Shown here one piece after another: positions 10,811 through 21,117 of a stretch of 64,000 nucleotides of DNA; the stretch's first letter is position 1; each line of letters starts with the position of its first letter. The stretch is from Spiroplasma citri (GTDB taxonomy: Bacteria; Bacillota_I; Bacilli_A; Mycoplasmatales; Mycoplasmataceae). Under the pieces are notes generated by a model. That model was not told the origin of the DNA. It searched no databases and was given only the letters and a program-made list of their open reading frames with translations. The position numbers and the translations under genes were made by a program. The DNA lies in contig NZ_CP013197.1 in assembly GCF_001886855.1 (NCBI RefSeq), positions 496,001-560,000 on the forward strand. Direction: 5' to 3'.

Positions 10811-11779
10811 ATGTATAGTCATTTAAGTTTTATGGATAAAGTTAAATTAGAATAATTATTATTATCAAAAATTTTTTTAAAAAAGAATGGTGAGCAGAAT
10901 ATTTCTGCAATTGCTAAATATTTGAATAGACATCGTAGTACTATTTTACGAGAAATTAAGCGTTTTAAAACTATTGATGAATATAGTGCTTATAAGTCAG
11001 ATAAAATGTATTATGAGAAAAGAAAAAAGAATAATAAAAGATTTAAGTTTACAGAAGAACAATTAAATTTTATTCATCTGAGATTTAATGTTTATCATGA
11101 TTCACCATCAGAACTTATTTATCGTTATTTTTTAAAATTTAAAGTTAAATTTCCCGTTTGTGTTAAAACATTGTATAAATGAATTCGTTTAGGTTTTTAT
11201 GGTTTTTTAAAACAGAATTTACGACACCATGGTAAAAAATACAAAAGAAAAGGAAAATCTGATAATCGTGGTAAATTAACTGATTTTAAGTCAATTTGAG
11301 ATATTGATAATAAAGTTTCTAATGTTGGATGACTTGAAATGGATACAGTGGTTGGTAAAGACCATAAATCTGCTATTTTAGTTTTAGTAGAACAATTAAG
11401 TAAAAAATATTTTGCAATAAAATTAGAAAATCATACTGCTAGGGAAGTTGAGAAAAAGTTTAAAGATATTATTATAAAAAATAATTTAATTGGAAAAATA
11501 AAAGGAATAATAACAGATAGAGGGAAAGAATTTAGTAAATGAAGAGAAATGGAAATATTTTCTGAAACACAAGTATATTTTTGTGATGCTGGTTCACCAC
11601 AACAAAAACCTTTAATTGAATATATGAATAGTGAATTAAGACATTGATTTCCTAAGGGAACTGATTTTAATAAAGTTAGTCAAAAACAAATAGATTGAGT
11701 AGTTAATGTTATAAATGATAAACTTCGACCGTGTTTAAATTGAATAAGTTCAAAAGAAATGTTTTTGCAGAATATATAA
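10811..11779 (+). pseudogene. IS30-family transposase with an early stop codon
   Basis: The frame starts MYSHLSFMDKVKLE, meets TAA at 10853-10855, and then continues in the same frame to 11779 (about 322 residues in all). Helix-turn-helix (IAKYLNRHRSTILREI) and DDE core residues are present: LEMDTVVG, ITDRGKEF and LIEYMNSELRHWFPKG. Only the nonsense codon near residue 15 prevents normal translation. Re-initiation downstream is possible but would remove part of the DNA-binding region. The nearest relative in the window is the fragment at 12957. Confidence 0.85.
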
Positions 11780-11880
11780 ACAATAAATATTTAAAAATGT
11801 ATATTAAATTATAAAATATGTATTTATTAATTAAAATTAATAAATTATTTTTTAGTTTGTTTAAATATTGATAAAATAAT

Positions 11881-11970
11881 TAATTTTTTTAAATTTATGG
11901 TTGATTTTTGTAATTTTTATTATATTATTTAATTAATAAAGATTTGTTGCACTTCATTTTACATAATTCA
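11881..11970 (+). repeat. 90-base IS tail, copy 1
   Basis: This 90-base segment is essentially identical to 13838-13927. Both follow an IS30-type gene and both end GATTTGTTGCACTTC, then ATTTTACATAATTCAA. I read it as the 3' non-coding end and right terminus of the same insertion sequence, here abutting the P-ATPase fragment. Confidence 0.75.
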
Positions 11971-12956
11971 ATGTTATTAATACTAAAGATGTCCAAGTTA
12001 ATGATCTTTTATTAATAAAAAAAGGTGAAAAAATTCCAGTTGAAGGAATTGTTACAAAAGGAATCGCATATTTAAACGAAGCAATGTTAACTGGTGAAAG
12101 TAATATTATTGAAAAGCAAATTGGTGATGAAGTGATTGGTGGAACCGTCAATATGGGAGAACCATTTTATTGTCAAGCAAAAAAAGTTGGTGCTGATACT
12201 GTTTTGGCAAATATTTTACAAAAAGTTGATGAAATTCAAAGTCAAAAACCGCGAATTCAACGAATTGCTGATCAAATTGCAAAATGATTTACACCATTTA
12301 TTTTAATTATTGCAATTATTACCTTTTTATGTCAATATTTTGTTTTTCATCCTTATGATATCGCAAAAGCAATTGATATTGCCATTACTGTCATTGTTAT
12401 TAGTTGTCCTTGTGTATTAGGTTTAGCAACTCCCTTAGCAGTTGCAGTTGGGTTTGGAAAAGCTTTAAAAGAAGGGGTTATTTTAATACTACAGATGCAT
12501 TTGAAAAGATTACTAAAATTGATGCTATTGCTTTTGATAAAACAGGAACAATTACTAATGGTCAATTAACTGTTCATGATTTATTAGGAGATAAAGAAAA
12601 TATCAAATACATTTATAATTTAGAAAAATTATCAGCACATCCAATTGCAAGAAGTATTCATCATTATTTTGCTAATTGTCAAGATGAAATTATCTTTGAA
12701 AAATTTCAAGAACAACCCGGACTTGGTGTGAGTAGGATATACCAGTATCAAATGTATCAATTATTATCTTATCAAACATCAGTATCCAAAGGTTTTCAAA
12801 ATGAAATGGAATTAGCAGTTCAAAAAAACTGTTGTTAATCCAATTTTAATTGCCCTTGTAATTAATAAAACAATTACTAATGTGATTATCTTAACTGATA
12901 CAATTCGGTTTGATGCAGAATTGTCAATTGCAAAGTTTACTAAAAAACATGTATAA
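11970..12956 (+). pseudogene. Copper-type P1B-ATPase fragment
   Basis: The pieces carry LNEAMLTGES (actuator domain), the metal-site motif ISCPCVLGLATPLAVAVG in a membrane helix, AFDKTGTITNG (phosphorylation Asp) and LSAHPIARSI (nucleotide domain HP motif). The family exports Cu or related ions. The N-terminus is missing, the frame breaks near 12480 and again around 12730-12830, and the C-terminal hinge region is scrambled and ends at 12956. It is flanked on both sides by IS30-type sequence, which probably removed both ends. Not functional. Confidence 0.85.
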
Positions 12957-13727
12957 TTTACGGAAGAACAGATTAATTTTATGAAAATTAGACTTAATAA
13001 ATATCGTGATTCTCCGAGAGAATTTATTTATCGTTATTTTTTAAAATTTGGTGTTAAATTTCCCGTTTGTGTTAAAACACTGTATAAATGAATTCGTTTA
13101 GGTTTTTATGGTTTTTTAAAACAGAATTTGAGACATCGTGGTAAAAAATATAAAACAAAAGGAAAATTTGATAATCGTGGTAAATTAACTGATTTTAAGT
13201 CAATTTGAGATATTGAAAATAAAGTTTCTAATGTTGGATGATTTGAAATGGCTACTGTTGTTGGAAAAGAACATTTATCTAGTTGTTTAGTTTTAGTAGA
13301 ACAATCAAGTAGAAAATATTTTGCAATAAAATTAGAAAATCATACTGCTAGGGACGTTGAGAAAAAGTTTAAAGATATTGTTATAAACAATAATTTAATT
13401 GGAAAAATAAAAGGAATAATAACAGATAGAGGAAAAGAATTTAGTAAGTGAAGAGAAATGGAAATATTTGCTGAAACACAAGTATATTTTTGTGATGCTG
13501 GTAAACCTCGTCAAAAAACTTCAATTGAAAATATGAATGGTGAGTTTAGAAAATGATTTCCTCCCGGAACTGATTTTAATAATGTTAGTCAAAAACAAAT
13601 TGATTGAGTAGTTAATAATGTAATAAATGATAAACTCCGACCGTGTTTAAATTGAATAAGTGCAAAAGATATTTTTTTTGCAAAATATATAAATAATAAA
13701 TATTTAAAAATATACATTAATTGATAA
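12957..13727 (+). pseudogene. IS30-family transposase, 5'-truncated and catalytically damaged
   Basis: The copy begins at the equivalent of residue about 85 of the 10811 gene (FTEEQINFMKIRLNKYRDS) and lacks the DNA-binding region. The first catalytic Asp is replaced: WFEMATVVGKEH instead of LEMDTVVG. Near the end an extra T (eight T at 13672-13679) shifts the last codons, so it reads on to 13727 instead of stopping near 13692. It has three independent reasons to be dead. Confidence 0.85.
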
Positions 13728-13837
13728 AAAATATGTCATTAAAATAATAAAATATGTATTTATTAATTAAAATTTAATAAATATTTTTTTTGGTGTGATT
13801 AAATGTATTTAAAATAAAAGAAAAATTAAAATATTTT

Positions 13838-13927
13838 TAATTTTTTTAAATTTATGGTTGATTTTTGTAATTTTTATTATATTATTTAATTAATAAAGAT
13901 TTGTTGCACTTCATTTTACATAATTCA
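13838..13927 (+). repeat. 90-base IS tail, copy 2
   Basis: Second copy of the 11881-11970 repeat, ending with the same TTGTTGCACTTCATTTTACA terminus. It abuts the IS3 remnant. Confidence 0.75.
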
Positions 13928-14577
13928 ATTAATAAAATCTATAATTTATCTTTAAAAGCTCATATGGTATATAGATATATGAAATATTTGAATCTAAAAT
14001 CTGTTCAAAGAATTAAAAAATTCAAATATAAACTTTCATCTGGACCTTTTCGATATGAAAATTTATTGAGTCAAAACTTTAGGACTACTTAACTTAATCA
14101 AAAACTAGGAACCGATATTACATATTTGCTAACTAATAAAAAACTTATTATTTATCAATTGTCAAAGATTTTCATAATAACCAAATTTTGGACTATCAAA
14201 TTAGTAATAATTTAGGTACTAATTTTGTTTTAAAAAATATTATTAATGCTTGAATAAAAGCTGGTAAACCTAAAACATGAATTTTACAATCTGATCAAGG
14301 ATTTCATTACACAAATCAAAATTATCAAAGACTTTGCAATTATTTAGGAATTAAAATATCAATGTCTAAACGAGGTAATCCATATGATAATACCCATACT
14401 GAATCATGATTTGGTACAATGAAAAGTGAATTTTTAAATCAAATTTCAAGAAAAAAGAGAACTACAAAATAAATTATAAGTAATTTACCTAAGTATATTT
14501 ATTTTTATAATAATTTTAGACCACAATCAAAATTAAAAGGTCTAAGTCCTGTTGAATACAGGAACCTAAACCTTTAG
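13926..14577 (+). pseudogene. IS3-family (IS150 group) OrfB remnant
   Basis: Pieces in shifted frames carry YRYMKYLNLKSVQRIKKFKY, TDITYL (first Asp), WILQSDQGFHYTNQNYQRL (second Asp), SMSKRGNPYDN and TESWFGTMKSEF (catalytic Glu), and YNNFRPQSKLKGLSPVEY at the end. The order is that of IS150-type integrase domains. OrfA is absent, the frame is lost between NFRTT and TDITYL and again inside it, and a TAA interrupts RTTK. The 3' end, with the motif at 14538-14600, recurs at 26857-26929. Confidence 0.85.
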
Positions 14578-14604
14578 TCATTTTTTATTAGTCTACTTTT
14601 CTTG

Positions 14605-14787
14605 ACTAATTCACTTGAAAAAGACCTTTTTCAAGAAATTGTTATAACAGATTATGAACAAGCAATGGCAGGGTTTCTTTTTTTAACGCAAAAAATTAAA
14701 ACAGTTGCCCAAGAAAAATTAGCAATTGGTAATAATAATTATGAAATTTTAACAAAGGTTAAAAAAAGAATAAAAATATGTTATTAA
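14605..14787 (+). pseudogene. Unrecognised gene fragment
   Basis: About 60 codons remain open (LEKDLFQEIVITDYEQAMAG, then FLFLTQKIKTVAQEKLAIG) directly after the IS3 end, with no ribosome binding site or own start. It is probably the 3' end of a chromosomal gene cut by the insertion. The start of the piece is also a perfect 10-base inverted repeat (CTTGAAAAAG/CTTTTTCAAG, 2-base loop). I do not recognise the protein. Confidence 0.4.
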
Positions 14788-14947
14788 GGTAATTTATGAT
14801 ATGAATATTAGGAGATTAATTTAAATATTTACATCCCAATAAATATTTTAATTTTATGCATACATAAAATCAGAAAAGTTTGTTTTGTTAAAAAAAGTGT
14901 GATAAGATGATATTGTTAATTTATATAGTTTTAGGAGTTGAAATATT

Positions 14948-15112
14948 ATGGCTACTGTTGTTGTCAAAGCAGGAGAACCGCTAGACAAAGCGTTAAAACG
15001 ATTTAACAAGGCTTCTTCAGTAAAAAGAAAAGAAGCCCGAAAACGTGAACACTGAATGAGCAAAAAAGAAAAAAGACGTTATAAACAAGAACAATCACGT
15101 AGTTTTCGTTAA
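14948..15112 (+). CDS. rpsU: 30S ribosomal protein S21
   Basis: 54 residues, MATVVVKAGEPLDKALKRF followed by a highly basic helical tail (KKEKRRYKQEQSRSFR). The sequence and size match S21, a small-subunit protein that sits near the anti-Shine-Dalgarno end of 16S rRNA. TTAGGAGTTGAAATATT precedes the start. It is a single-gene unit with its own terminator, convergent to guaC. Confidence 0.95.
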
Positions 15113-15145
15113 AAAAAATCCCATTTTAAATGGGATTTTTTTTAA
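15113..15145. terminator. Shared terminator of rpsU and guaC
   Basis: ATCCCATT and AATGGGAT-type arms with a short loop, flanked by A8 and T8, serve both convergent genes. The guaC stop codon lies at its edge. Confidence 0.8.
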
Positions 15146-16104
15146 AAATTAATATCTTTTAAAATTACATAATCAACTTTTTTAATGGCCGAAAGATCTT
15201 TACCTCCAGCATATGAAATTGATGATTGCAAATCTTCTGTCATTTCACGTAATGTTTCAAAAATGCTGCCACGAATTTCAATTAATTCTTTTTTACCTTC
15301 AACATAACGTTTTTCACCTTTATTATATTCACTTGCTGAGCCAAAATATTCTTTATATTTAATACCATTATTATCAACTTGTTTACCAGGTGATTCTTGG
15401 TGTGCAGCAAATAAACTCCCAATCATGCACATTGTTACGCCCATTCGGATTGATTTTGCAATATCACCATTAACCCGTAATCCACCATCAGCAATAATTG
15501 GTTTTGAGCTACCTTTACTGCATCATTTAACAGCAGATAATTGTCATCCACCATTACCAAAACCAGTTTTTAATTTAGTAATACATACTTTGCCCGGTCC
15601 AATTCCAACTTTTGTTGCGTCAGCGCCTCATTGCTCTAAATCACGAACAGCTTTTGGCGTCCCAACATTACCTGCAATAATAAATGTTTTATGACCTAAA
15701 TGTTTACGGATATGTTCAATCATTTTTTTTACACTAAAAGCATGACCGTGAGCAATATCAATTGTAATATAGTCAGGTACTAATTGCTCTTTTTTTAATG
15801 TTTCGATTAATGCAGCATCATCTGATTTAACCCCAACTGAAATTGATGTAACTAAGTTTTTACTTTTCATATGTTTAATAAACTTAACTTGATCTACGTT
15901 AAAACGATGCATAATGTAAAAATAATTTTTTTCTGCTAATTTTTCACATAATTCTTCATTAACTACCGTTGCCATATTTGAAGGGACGACAGGTAAATTA
16001 AAAGTATGTTTTCCTAATTTAACAGTTGTATCACATTCTTTTCGAGAATTGACAACACATAATTCTGGAATTAATTGAATGTCTTCATAATCAAATGCTT
16101 TCAT
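15142..16104 (-). CDS. guaC: GMP reductase
   Basis: 320 residues. It converts GMP to IMP with NADPH and so links guanine salvage to adenine nucleotides, which matters in an organism without purine synthesis. Visible are the start [14 protein letters not shown], the substrate loop [17 protein letters not shown] with the catalytic Cys, [14 protein letters not shown] and [12 protein letters not shown]. This is the short Firmicutes type without CBS domains, at its usual length. TAATTTCACC upstream is only a weak ribosome site on the minus strand. The upstream region holds the palindromic IS scar at 16192. Confidence 0.93.
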
Positions 16105-16191
16105 TATTTTAATTTCACCTCACTTATTAAATGTACCATAAAATAAGGCGAAAAACCCGAGTTTTCTTTTTAAAAAATGCATTTTGTAATC

Positions 16192-16251
16192 GAAGTGCAA
16201 CAAATCAACTCCTTTCAAAGTTGATTTGTTGCACTTCATTTTACATAATTC
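16192..16251. repeat. Palindromic IS-end scar
   Basis: A perfect 19-base inverted repeat (GAAGTGCAACAAATCAACT, 7-base loop 16211-16218) is followed by ATTTTACATAATTC. The right arm is the same terminus as at 11941 and 13898, and the left arm recurs alone at 41996. It looks like the two ends of one IS joined after loss of the interior. Alternatively it is a hairpin in the guaC upstream region. Confidence 0.7.
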
Positions 16252-16324
16252 AAAAAATAAAAAAATATCTTGTAATCACCTTAAAACCGGCATATAATTA
16301 ATTATGTAATTGTAGAAAGGAATA

Positions 16325-17278
16325 GTGATTATACAAATGATGACAAGAAATTTTGGTTTTACTAGATTTTGAATTGTGCTATCAAGTATTGTAGGTATTG
16401 TTGGAATGACAATAGCAGGAGGGGCTTACTTTTATTATTTAGACCGATATAACAATGGGACTTTTCCCGGTGATATCAATGCTGCAAATACTTGATTAAT
16501 GGATTCATATGCAGATTTAACAAGTCGTAAAGTTATATTTTTACTAATAGTGATTTTTTCATTTTTTACAACAATAATTTGTAATATTGGCTTAATCCGC
16601 TATGCAATTAGCAGTACTGATGCTGAATTATGTGCAAACAAATGAAGTTTAGCGGTATTATCATTATCACTTGGTGGTTTTTTTGCACCATTTGCATTAA
16701 CATGATTACCAGATACTGATGTTAAAGCTACAAAAAATGCCCGTGTTGTGATTGTGCGTTATTTCGGAACCGCTTGATTAGTATCAGCTATTGCTAGTAT
16801 TGTTGCAATTATGATTTTTTACAACAAAGCAACAGATAAAACTTGAGTTGGAAACTCAAAACAAAATTTTGCCATTATGATGGGAGTTTTAGCTGCTGTT
16901 AGTGTTTTAAGTTTAATTTTTGTCCCTGGCTTTTATAGTAATAAAGTTGTCGCTAATATGATGGCTGAAACTTCTTATGGAAAATGATTACGTTTCGTTT
17001 CAACTATTTATACTATTTTAGTTACAATAATGTTAGTGATTCAAATTATTACGGCATTACTAAAACTAATTGAAGCATTTAGCCGTATATTTCAAAAAGG
17101 ACAGAATGGATTATCAATTTTTGCTAATATTTTAAACTTTACAGCAACTTTAATTGGAACAATCTTTATGATTTATCTAATTACAAAAGTAATTAAAGGA
17201 TTATGACGTCGTGAAGATGGTTACATGATTAACATTCCACAATATAAAGCATCTGATCATACGCAACGTCAGTATTAA
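16325..17278 (+). CDS. Multi-pass membrane protein, conserved hypothetical type
   Basis: About 317 residues with roughly seven hydrophobic segments, for example LSSIVGIVGMTIAGGAY, KVIFLLIVIFSFFTTIICN and LVTIMLVIQIITALLK, and a short charged tail. No transporter motif is recognisable. I chose GTG 16325 because AGAAAGG lies 4 bases before it; ATG 16337 is an alternative but would be 16 bases from that site. It stands alone and is followed by a short inverted repeat. Confidence 0.75.
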
Positions 17279-17378
17279 TAAAATTTTTAAAATGGATTTT
17301 ATAACACTAAAATCCATTTTTTATTAGTTACTTTAAAGAATATAATCTTTTAAAAAAATAAAATTAATAATATTTTAA

Positions 17379-17408
17379 TTGACAAAAATTATTGTTTTAT
17401 ATAAAATT
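17379..17408 (+). promoter_or_regulatory. Promoter of the tRNA cluster
   Basis: TTGACA at 17379 is followed after 15-17 bases by TATAAAAT. The first tRNA starts 36 bases further on. Confidence 0.65.
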
Positions 17409-17443
17409 AAAAAGGTTTCAACACAATACTTAAATTGTGTCAT

Positions 17444-17519
17444 CGGGTGTTAGCTCAGTTGGGAGAGCGCCTGCCTTACAAGCAGGTGGTCAGCGGTTCA
17501 AGTCCGTTACACCCGACCA
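17444..17519 (+). tRNA. tRNA-Val (UAC)
   Basis: Acceptor CGGGTGT/ACACCCG with encoded CCA. The anticodon loop CTTACAA gives TAC. First of six tRNAs transcribed together. Confidence 0.95.
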
Positions 17520-17531
17520 TTAATGATTTCT

Positions 17532-17607
<76 letters not shown>

Positions 17608-17613
17608 TTCTTT

Positions 17614-17697
17614 GGAGGGGTAGTGAAGTGGCCAAACACATCTGACTGTAACTCAGCTCCTTCGGGTTCGGGGGTTCGAATCCCTCCCCCTCCACCA
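17614..17697 (+). tRNA. tRNA-Tyr (GUA)
   Basis: Acceptor GGAGGGG/CCCCTCC, loop CTGTAAC with anticodon GTA, and a long variable arm as expected for bacterial tRNA-Tyr. CCA is encoded. Confidence 0.95.
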
Positions 17698-17712
17698 TCT
17701 TTATATATATTT

Positions 17713-17787
17713 TGGGCTATAGCCAAGCGGTAAGGCAAAGGACTTTGACTCCTTCATGCGCTGGTTCAAATCCAGCTAGCCCAGCCA
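17713..17787 (+). tRNA. tRNA-Gln (UUG)
   Basis: Acceptor TGGGCTA/TAGCCCA, anticodon TTG in loop CTTTGAC, CCA encoded. Confidence 0.95.
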
Positions 17788-17791
17788 TTGT

Positions 17792-17867
<76 letters not shown>

Positions 17868-17882
17868 TTTATAAAAATATAT

Positions 17883-17969
17883 GCCCGAGTGGCGGAATAG
17901 GTAGACGCAACGGACTTAAAATCCGTCGGTTTTACAACTGTACCGGTTCAAGTCCGGTCTCGGGTACCA
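17883..17969 (+). tRNA. tRNA-Leu (UAA)
   Basis: Acceptor GCCCGAG/CTCGGGT with a terminal G-U pair, loop CTTAAAA with anticodon TAA, long variable arm, CCA encoded. Confidence 0.95.
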
Positions 17970-17996
17970 TTTATTTTATTTAAAAAAAATGTCAAT

Positions 17997-18184
17997 ATCT
18001 AGCTAAAATTTCGTAAATTTATTTAATTGATAATTGTTTCATAGTATATCTTTCAGTTCATGGATGATTTGATTTGGGTTTATGAGCTGGCATCGTACAC
18101 GATGCCTTTTCTGTCATTGTTAATTTTCTTTCCATAGTTATCACCAAATTAATAATATAAATAATTGCGAAATTTTTGCTAGAT
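17997..18184. mobile_element. MITE-like element between tRNAs
   Basis: The ends form an inverted repeat of about 20 bases with two mismatches: ATCTAGCTAAAATTTCGTAA on the left and the complement of ATCTAGCAAAAATTTCGCAA on the right. Inside are a hairpin GGCATCGT/ACGATGCC and a 38-codon minus-strand frame (MERKLTMTEKASCTMPAHKP, about 18020-18136) that resembles the beginning of a transposase. I read it as an internally deleted insertion sequence. No clear target duplication is visible. Confidence 0.55.
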
Positions 18185-18233
18185 AACTATTACGAAATTA
18201 TCACAAGATAAAGACAATTTTTTTTAAATAAAA

Positions 18234-18262
18234 TTGACATTATGTCAAGACAGTGGTATATA
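18234..18262 (+). promoter_or_regulatory. Promoter of tRNA-Gly
   Basis: TTGACA (18234-18239), a 17-base spacer and TATATA (18257-18262), 38 bases before the tRNA. Confidence 0.75.
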
Positions 18263-18299
18263 TATTACTGTAGTTTAGGATAAAATTTAAAATTAAAAT

Positions 18300-18373
18300 G
18301 CAGGTGTAGTTTAATGGTAGAACTTCAGCCTTCCAAGCTGACTGTGAGGGTTCGATTCCCTTCACCTGCTCCA
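18300..18373 (+). tRNA. tRNA-Gly (UCC)
   Basis: Acceptor GCAGGTG/CACCTGC, loop CTTCCAA with anticodon TCC, CCA encoded. Transcribed from its own promoter. Confidence 0.95.
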
Positions 18374-18442
18374 TGATATTAATTGTTAGTTTAACAATTT
18401 TTTTATGTTAAAATAAAAAGGTAAGGTGCAAAAGAGGAGTTA

Positions 18443-19030
18443 ATGATTCTTATGAAAGTCATTAAAAACAATAATAAAAAAGAGTCTACTAGTAATTGAG
18501 AACATTTACCACCAGAAATGCAACATGATTTAGAATTTCATGCTTCACGAACAGTGTTTTGAAAAAGTTTTTTATTTTTAATTATTGAAGCAGTAGGGCC
18601 ATTTTTATTATTGTTTTTTTTAACTTCCCCTGACTTAAGTTTTACTTACCATTATGATGTTGGAATTGGAATTGGTTTTGGTTTAACAATGGTTTTTAGT
18701 GTTTTTTTATTAACTTGTCTGGGGTTTTATTTTCATTTTCATCAAGCTGACCAGTTTACTTATACAATTGCATTATCTTGAATGCTATATGGCATTTACT
18801 TAACTGGATATTGATGAGGATGAGATAAAATTTTATATCGTTGTTTAGTATCATTTCTTTTTCTCTTAGGTGCTATTTTTGTTGGGACATTTATAACCGT
18901 ATGAATACGTAATCTTCGTGGATATTTTCAAATGAAAAAAAATAGGAAACAATCTGGATTACCAGTTAGCAATGAAAAAGAAAGCAATAATTCACCGGTT
19001 GATTCAGCAGTAACAAAAAAAGAACCCTAA
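18443..19030 (+). CDS. Four-helix membrane protein, hypothetical
   Basis: 195 residues starting at ATG 18443 with AGAGGAG upstream. A charged N-terminus of about 40 residues precedes four hydrophobic segments (FLFLIIEAVGPFLLLFFL; IGIGFGLTMVFSVFLLTCLG; two more to about residue 160), and a soluble Lys/Ser-rich tail ends SAVTKKEP. No family is recognised. The stop directly abuts the stop of the convergent kinase-like gene. Confidence 0.8.
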
Positions 19031-19816
19031 TTATTTTTTTTGTAAATTAGTTAATTTTAAATCAATAATTGTTAAGAAAATTTTTTCTTTTGTTTGTTCA
19101 TACATATAATTCGCTCAATAAATTCATAGAATGTTTTGGTAATACATTCATGCTGCTACTTTTTCTTGTTGCTGTGATGTTAAATTAAAAAGATTAAATC
19201 AATAAGTTTGTTCAGCTTTTGTTGTTAATGTTTCAGAAGCAAATGAAGCAATATCAAAAAATTTATCATTTAACATTGCATATTCAAAATCAATTAAGTA
19301 GAGTTTTTGATTTAAAAAAACTAAATTGCCACTATTTAAGTCATTATGGCATAAAACAAGTTCTGTTGGTTGCAATTTTGAATAATCAAGATTTTTTTCA
19401 TATGTTGTTAAATTGACCAATTGCTTACAAATTGCCGATTTTAATGTTATTAAAAATTGTTTGGGATTAAATGTTTTAATTTGATTATTTGTATTAATTT
19501 TAGTTTCTCATAATTGTTTAATTATTGTAGCAACTTGGGTTAGGACTTGGTTTGTAAGCTTAACCATACTAAGGGAATGCAAAGTTGGATAATATGGTGT
19601 AACCAAAAAGAAATGTTCACCATCATAACCATAATCAACAATTGGTAATGTTAAATCACTATTTTTAATTTGTTCTAAAACAAAAATTTCATTTTGATGA
19701 TCAATGAATAAATTAGTGAAAGGACTACTATAACGGATAAAAAGATTATCAATACTTTGATAATTTTGGTTCGTAATACCTAAATTTAATTTTGCTTTAA
19801 TTTGGTATTTAATCAT
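19031..19816 (-). CDS. Choline/ethanolamine kinase-like protein (APH fold)
   Basis: 261 residues. The catalytic loop LVLCHNDLNSGNLVF (Brenner motif HNDLxxxN) and the metal-binding LIDFEYA are those of LicA-type choline kinases and related aminoglycoside-phosphotransferase folds. It probably phosphorylates a small alcohol such as choline at the first step of phospholipid head-group use. ATG 19816 is preferred because GGAAG lies 8 bases upstream; a longer frame begins at 19831. Substrate cannot be read from sequence. Confidence 0.85.
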
Positions 19817-19899
19817 ATTTCTGACTTCCATTCTGTATGATATATATTATTAACTTTATTATACAATATATATAGTAAAGAAAAGCGGGGAAATAAAAA

Positions 19900-20514
19900 A
19901 TGGAAGAAATTTGGATTGCTACTAATAATAAGAACAAAGTACGAGAATTTAAAGAAATGTTTGAAGGTATTAATATAATTGTTAAATCATTATTAGATTT
20001 AACAACACCTGTGCCTGAAATTCCTGAAACAGGAACATCCTTTGAAGAAAATGCATTTTTAAAAGCTGATTATTTAAGTAAAATGTTAAATAAGCCAGTA
20101 TTAGCGGATGATTCTGGGTTAGAAATTATTGGTTTAGGAAATTTTCCTGGTGTTAATACTCGCCGTTGAGCAGAACCAATTACTGATAATAATATTATTA
20201 ATAATTTATTAATTGAAAAATGTCGATCACTAGAACAACGTGATGCACAAGCAGTTTGTGTTTTATGTTATATTAATCCAATTACAAACGAAACAAGATA
20301 TTTTCGTGGAGTAACAAAAGGCCTTATTACTGAAGAACCAAGTGGTACTAATGTTTTTGGTTATGATGCCATTTTTTTCTTACCTGAAATTGGCCAAACT
20401 TATGCTGAATTAACTATAATAGAAAAAAATAAGTATTCACATCGTTCAAAGGCTTTTCAGATGTTTAAAAAATGATGATTAGGAGGAAAAGATGAAAACA
20501 ACAAAAAAAATTAA
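19900..20514 (+). CDS. rdgB: dITP/XTP pyrophosphatase
   Basis: 204 residues of the HAM1/RdgB family, which hydrolyses non-canonical purine triphosphates such as dITP and XTP to monophosphates. Motifs: IATNNKNKVREFKEMF at the N-terminus, VLADDSGLEI in the active site, and KYSHRSKAFQMF near the C-terminus. The 3' end overlaps trmL by 23 bases, so both are translated from one message. Confidence 0.93.
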
Positions 20515-21016
20515 CATTATTTTATTTGAACCAGAAATTGCACAAAATGTTGGAGCCATTATGCGAACTTGTGTTGCAATTAATGCTAAATTACATTTAA
20601 TTGAACCATTTGGATTTATTTTTGATGAACGATTTATTACTCGTAGTAGTGCAAATTATGTTGATTTTGCTGATTATGAAACATATAATGATTGAAATCA
20701 TTTTTTGCAATTAAATCCAAATCTTAAATTATATTGTGCAACTCGTTATGCTCAACAGCCACATAGTGCAATTGATTTTACCAAGGATGAAAAAATTTTT
20801 ATTTTATTTGGACGTGAATCAACTGGTATTCCAACAGCAATTTTGAAAGAACATTTAGCACGAACTTTTCGCATTCCAATGTCAGAAAAAGTTCGTAGTT
20901 TAAATGTTGCTAATACAGTTGGAATTGTTGGTTATGAAATTATGCGTCAATTAGATTATCCCGGTTTATCTAAAGTTGAAATTCAAAAAGGGGTTGATTT
21001 TTTAAAACAAAAATAA
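20492..21016 (+). CDS. trmL: tRNA (cytidine/uridine-34 2'-O)-methyltransferase
   Basis: 174 residues, SPOUT (trefoil-knot) fold. EPEIAQNVGAIMRTC at the N-terminus and the SAM-binding knot motifs LFGRESTGIP and SEKVRSLNVANTVGIVGYE match TrmL, which methylates the wobble ribose of leucine tRNAs. GGAGGAAAAG lies just before ATG, inside the end of rdgB. Confidence 0.92.
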
Positions 21017-21117
21017 CAATGCTTTTTGTGAATTTTTTTCTTACTTTTGAAAAAAGTTTTTTATAATTCTTTTAAGTATTGAGTTATATTGGTTGTTTTT
21101 AAAAAGGATGATAAAGA

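Noticed and set aside
19219-19416. Plus-strand frame of 65 codons
   Set aside because: Antisense of the choline-kinase-like gene, across its catalytic HNDL loop.
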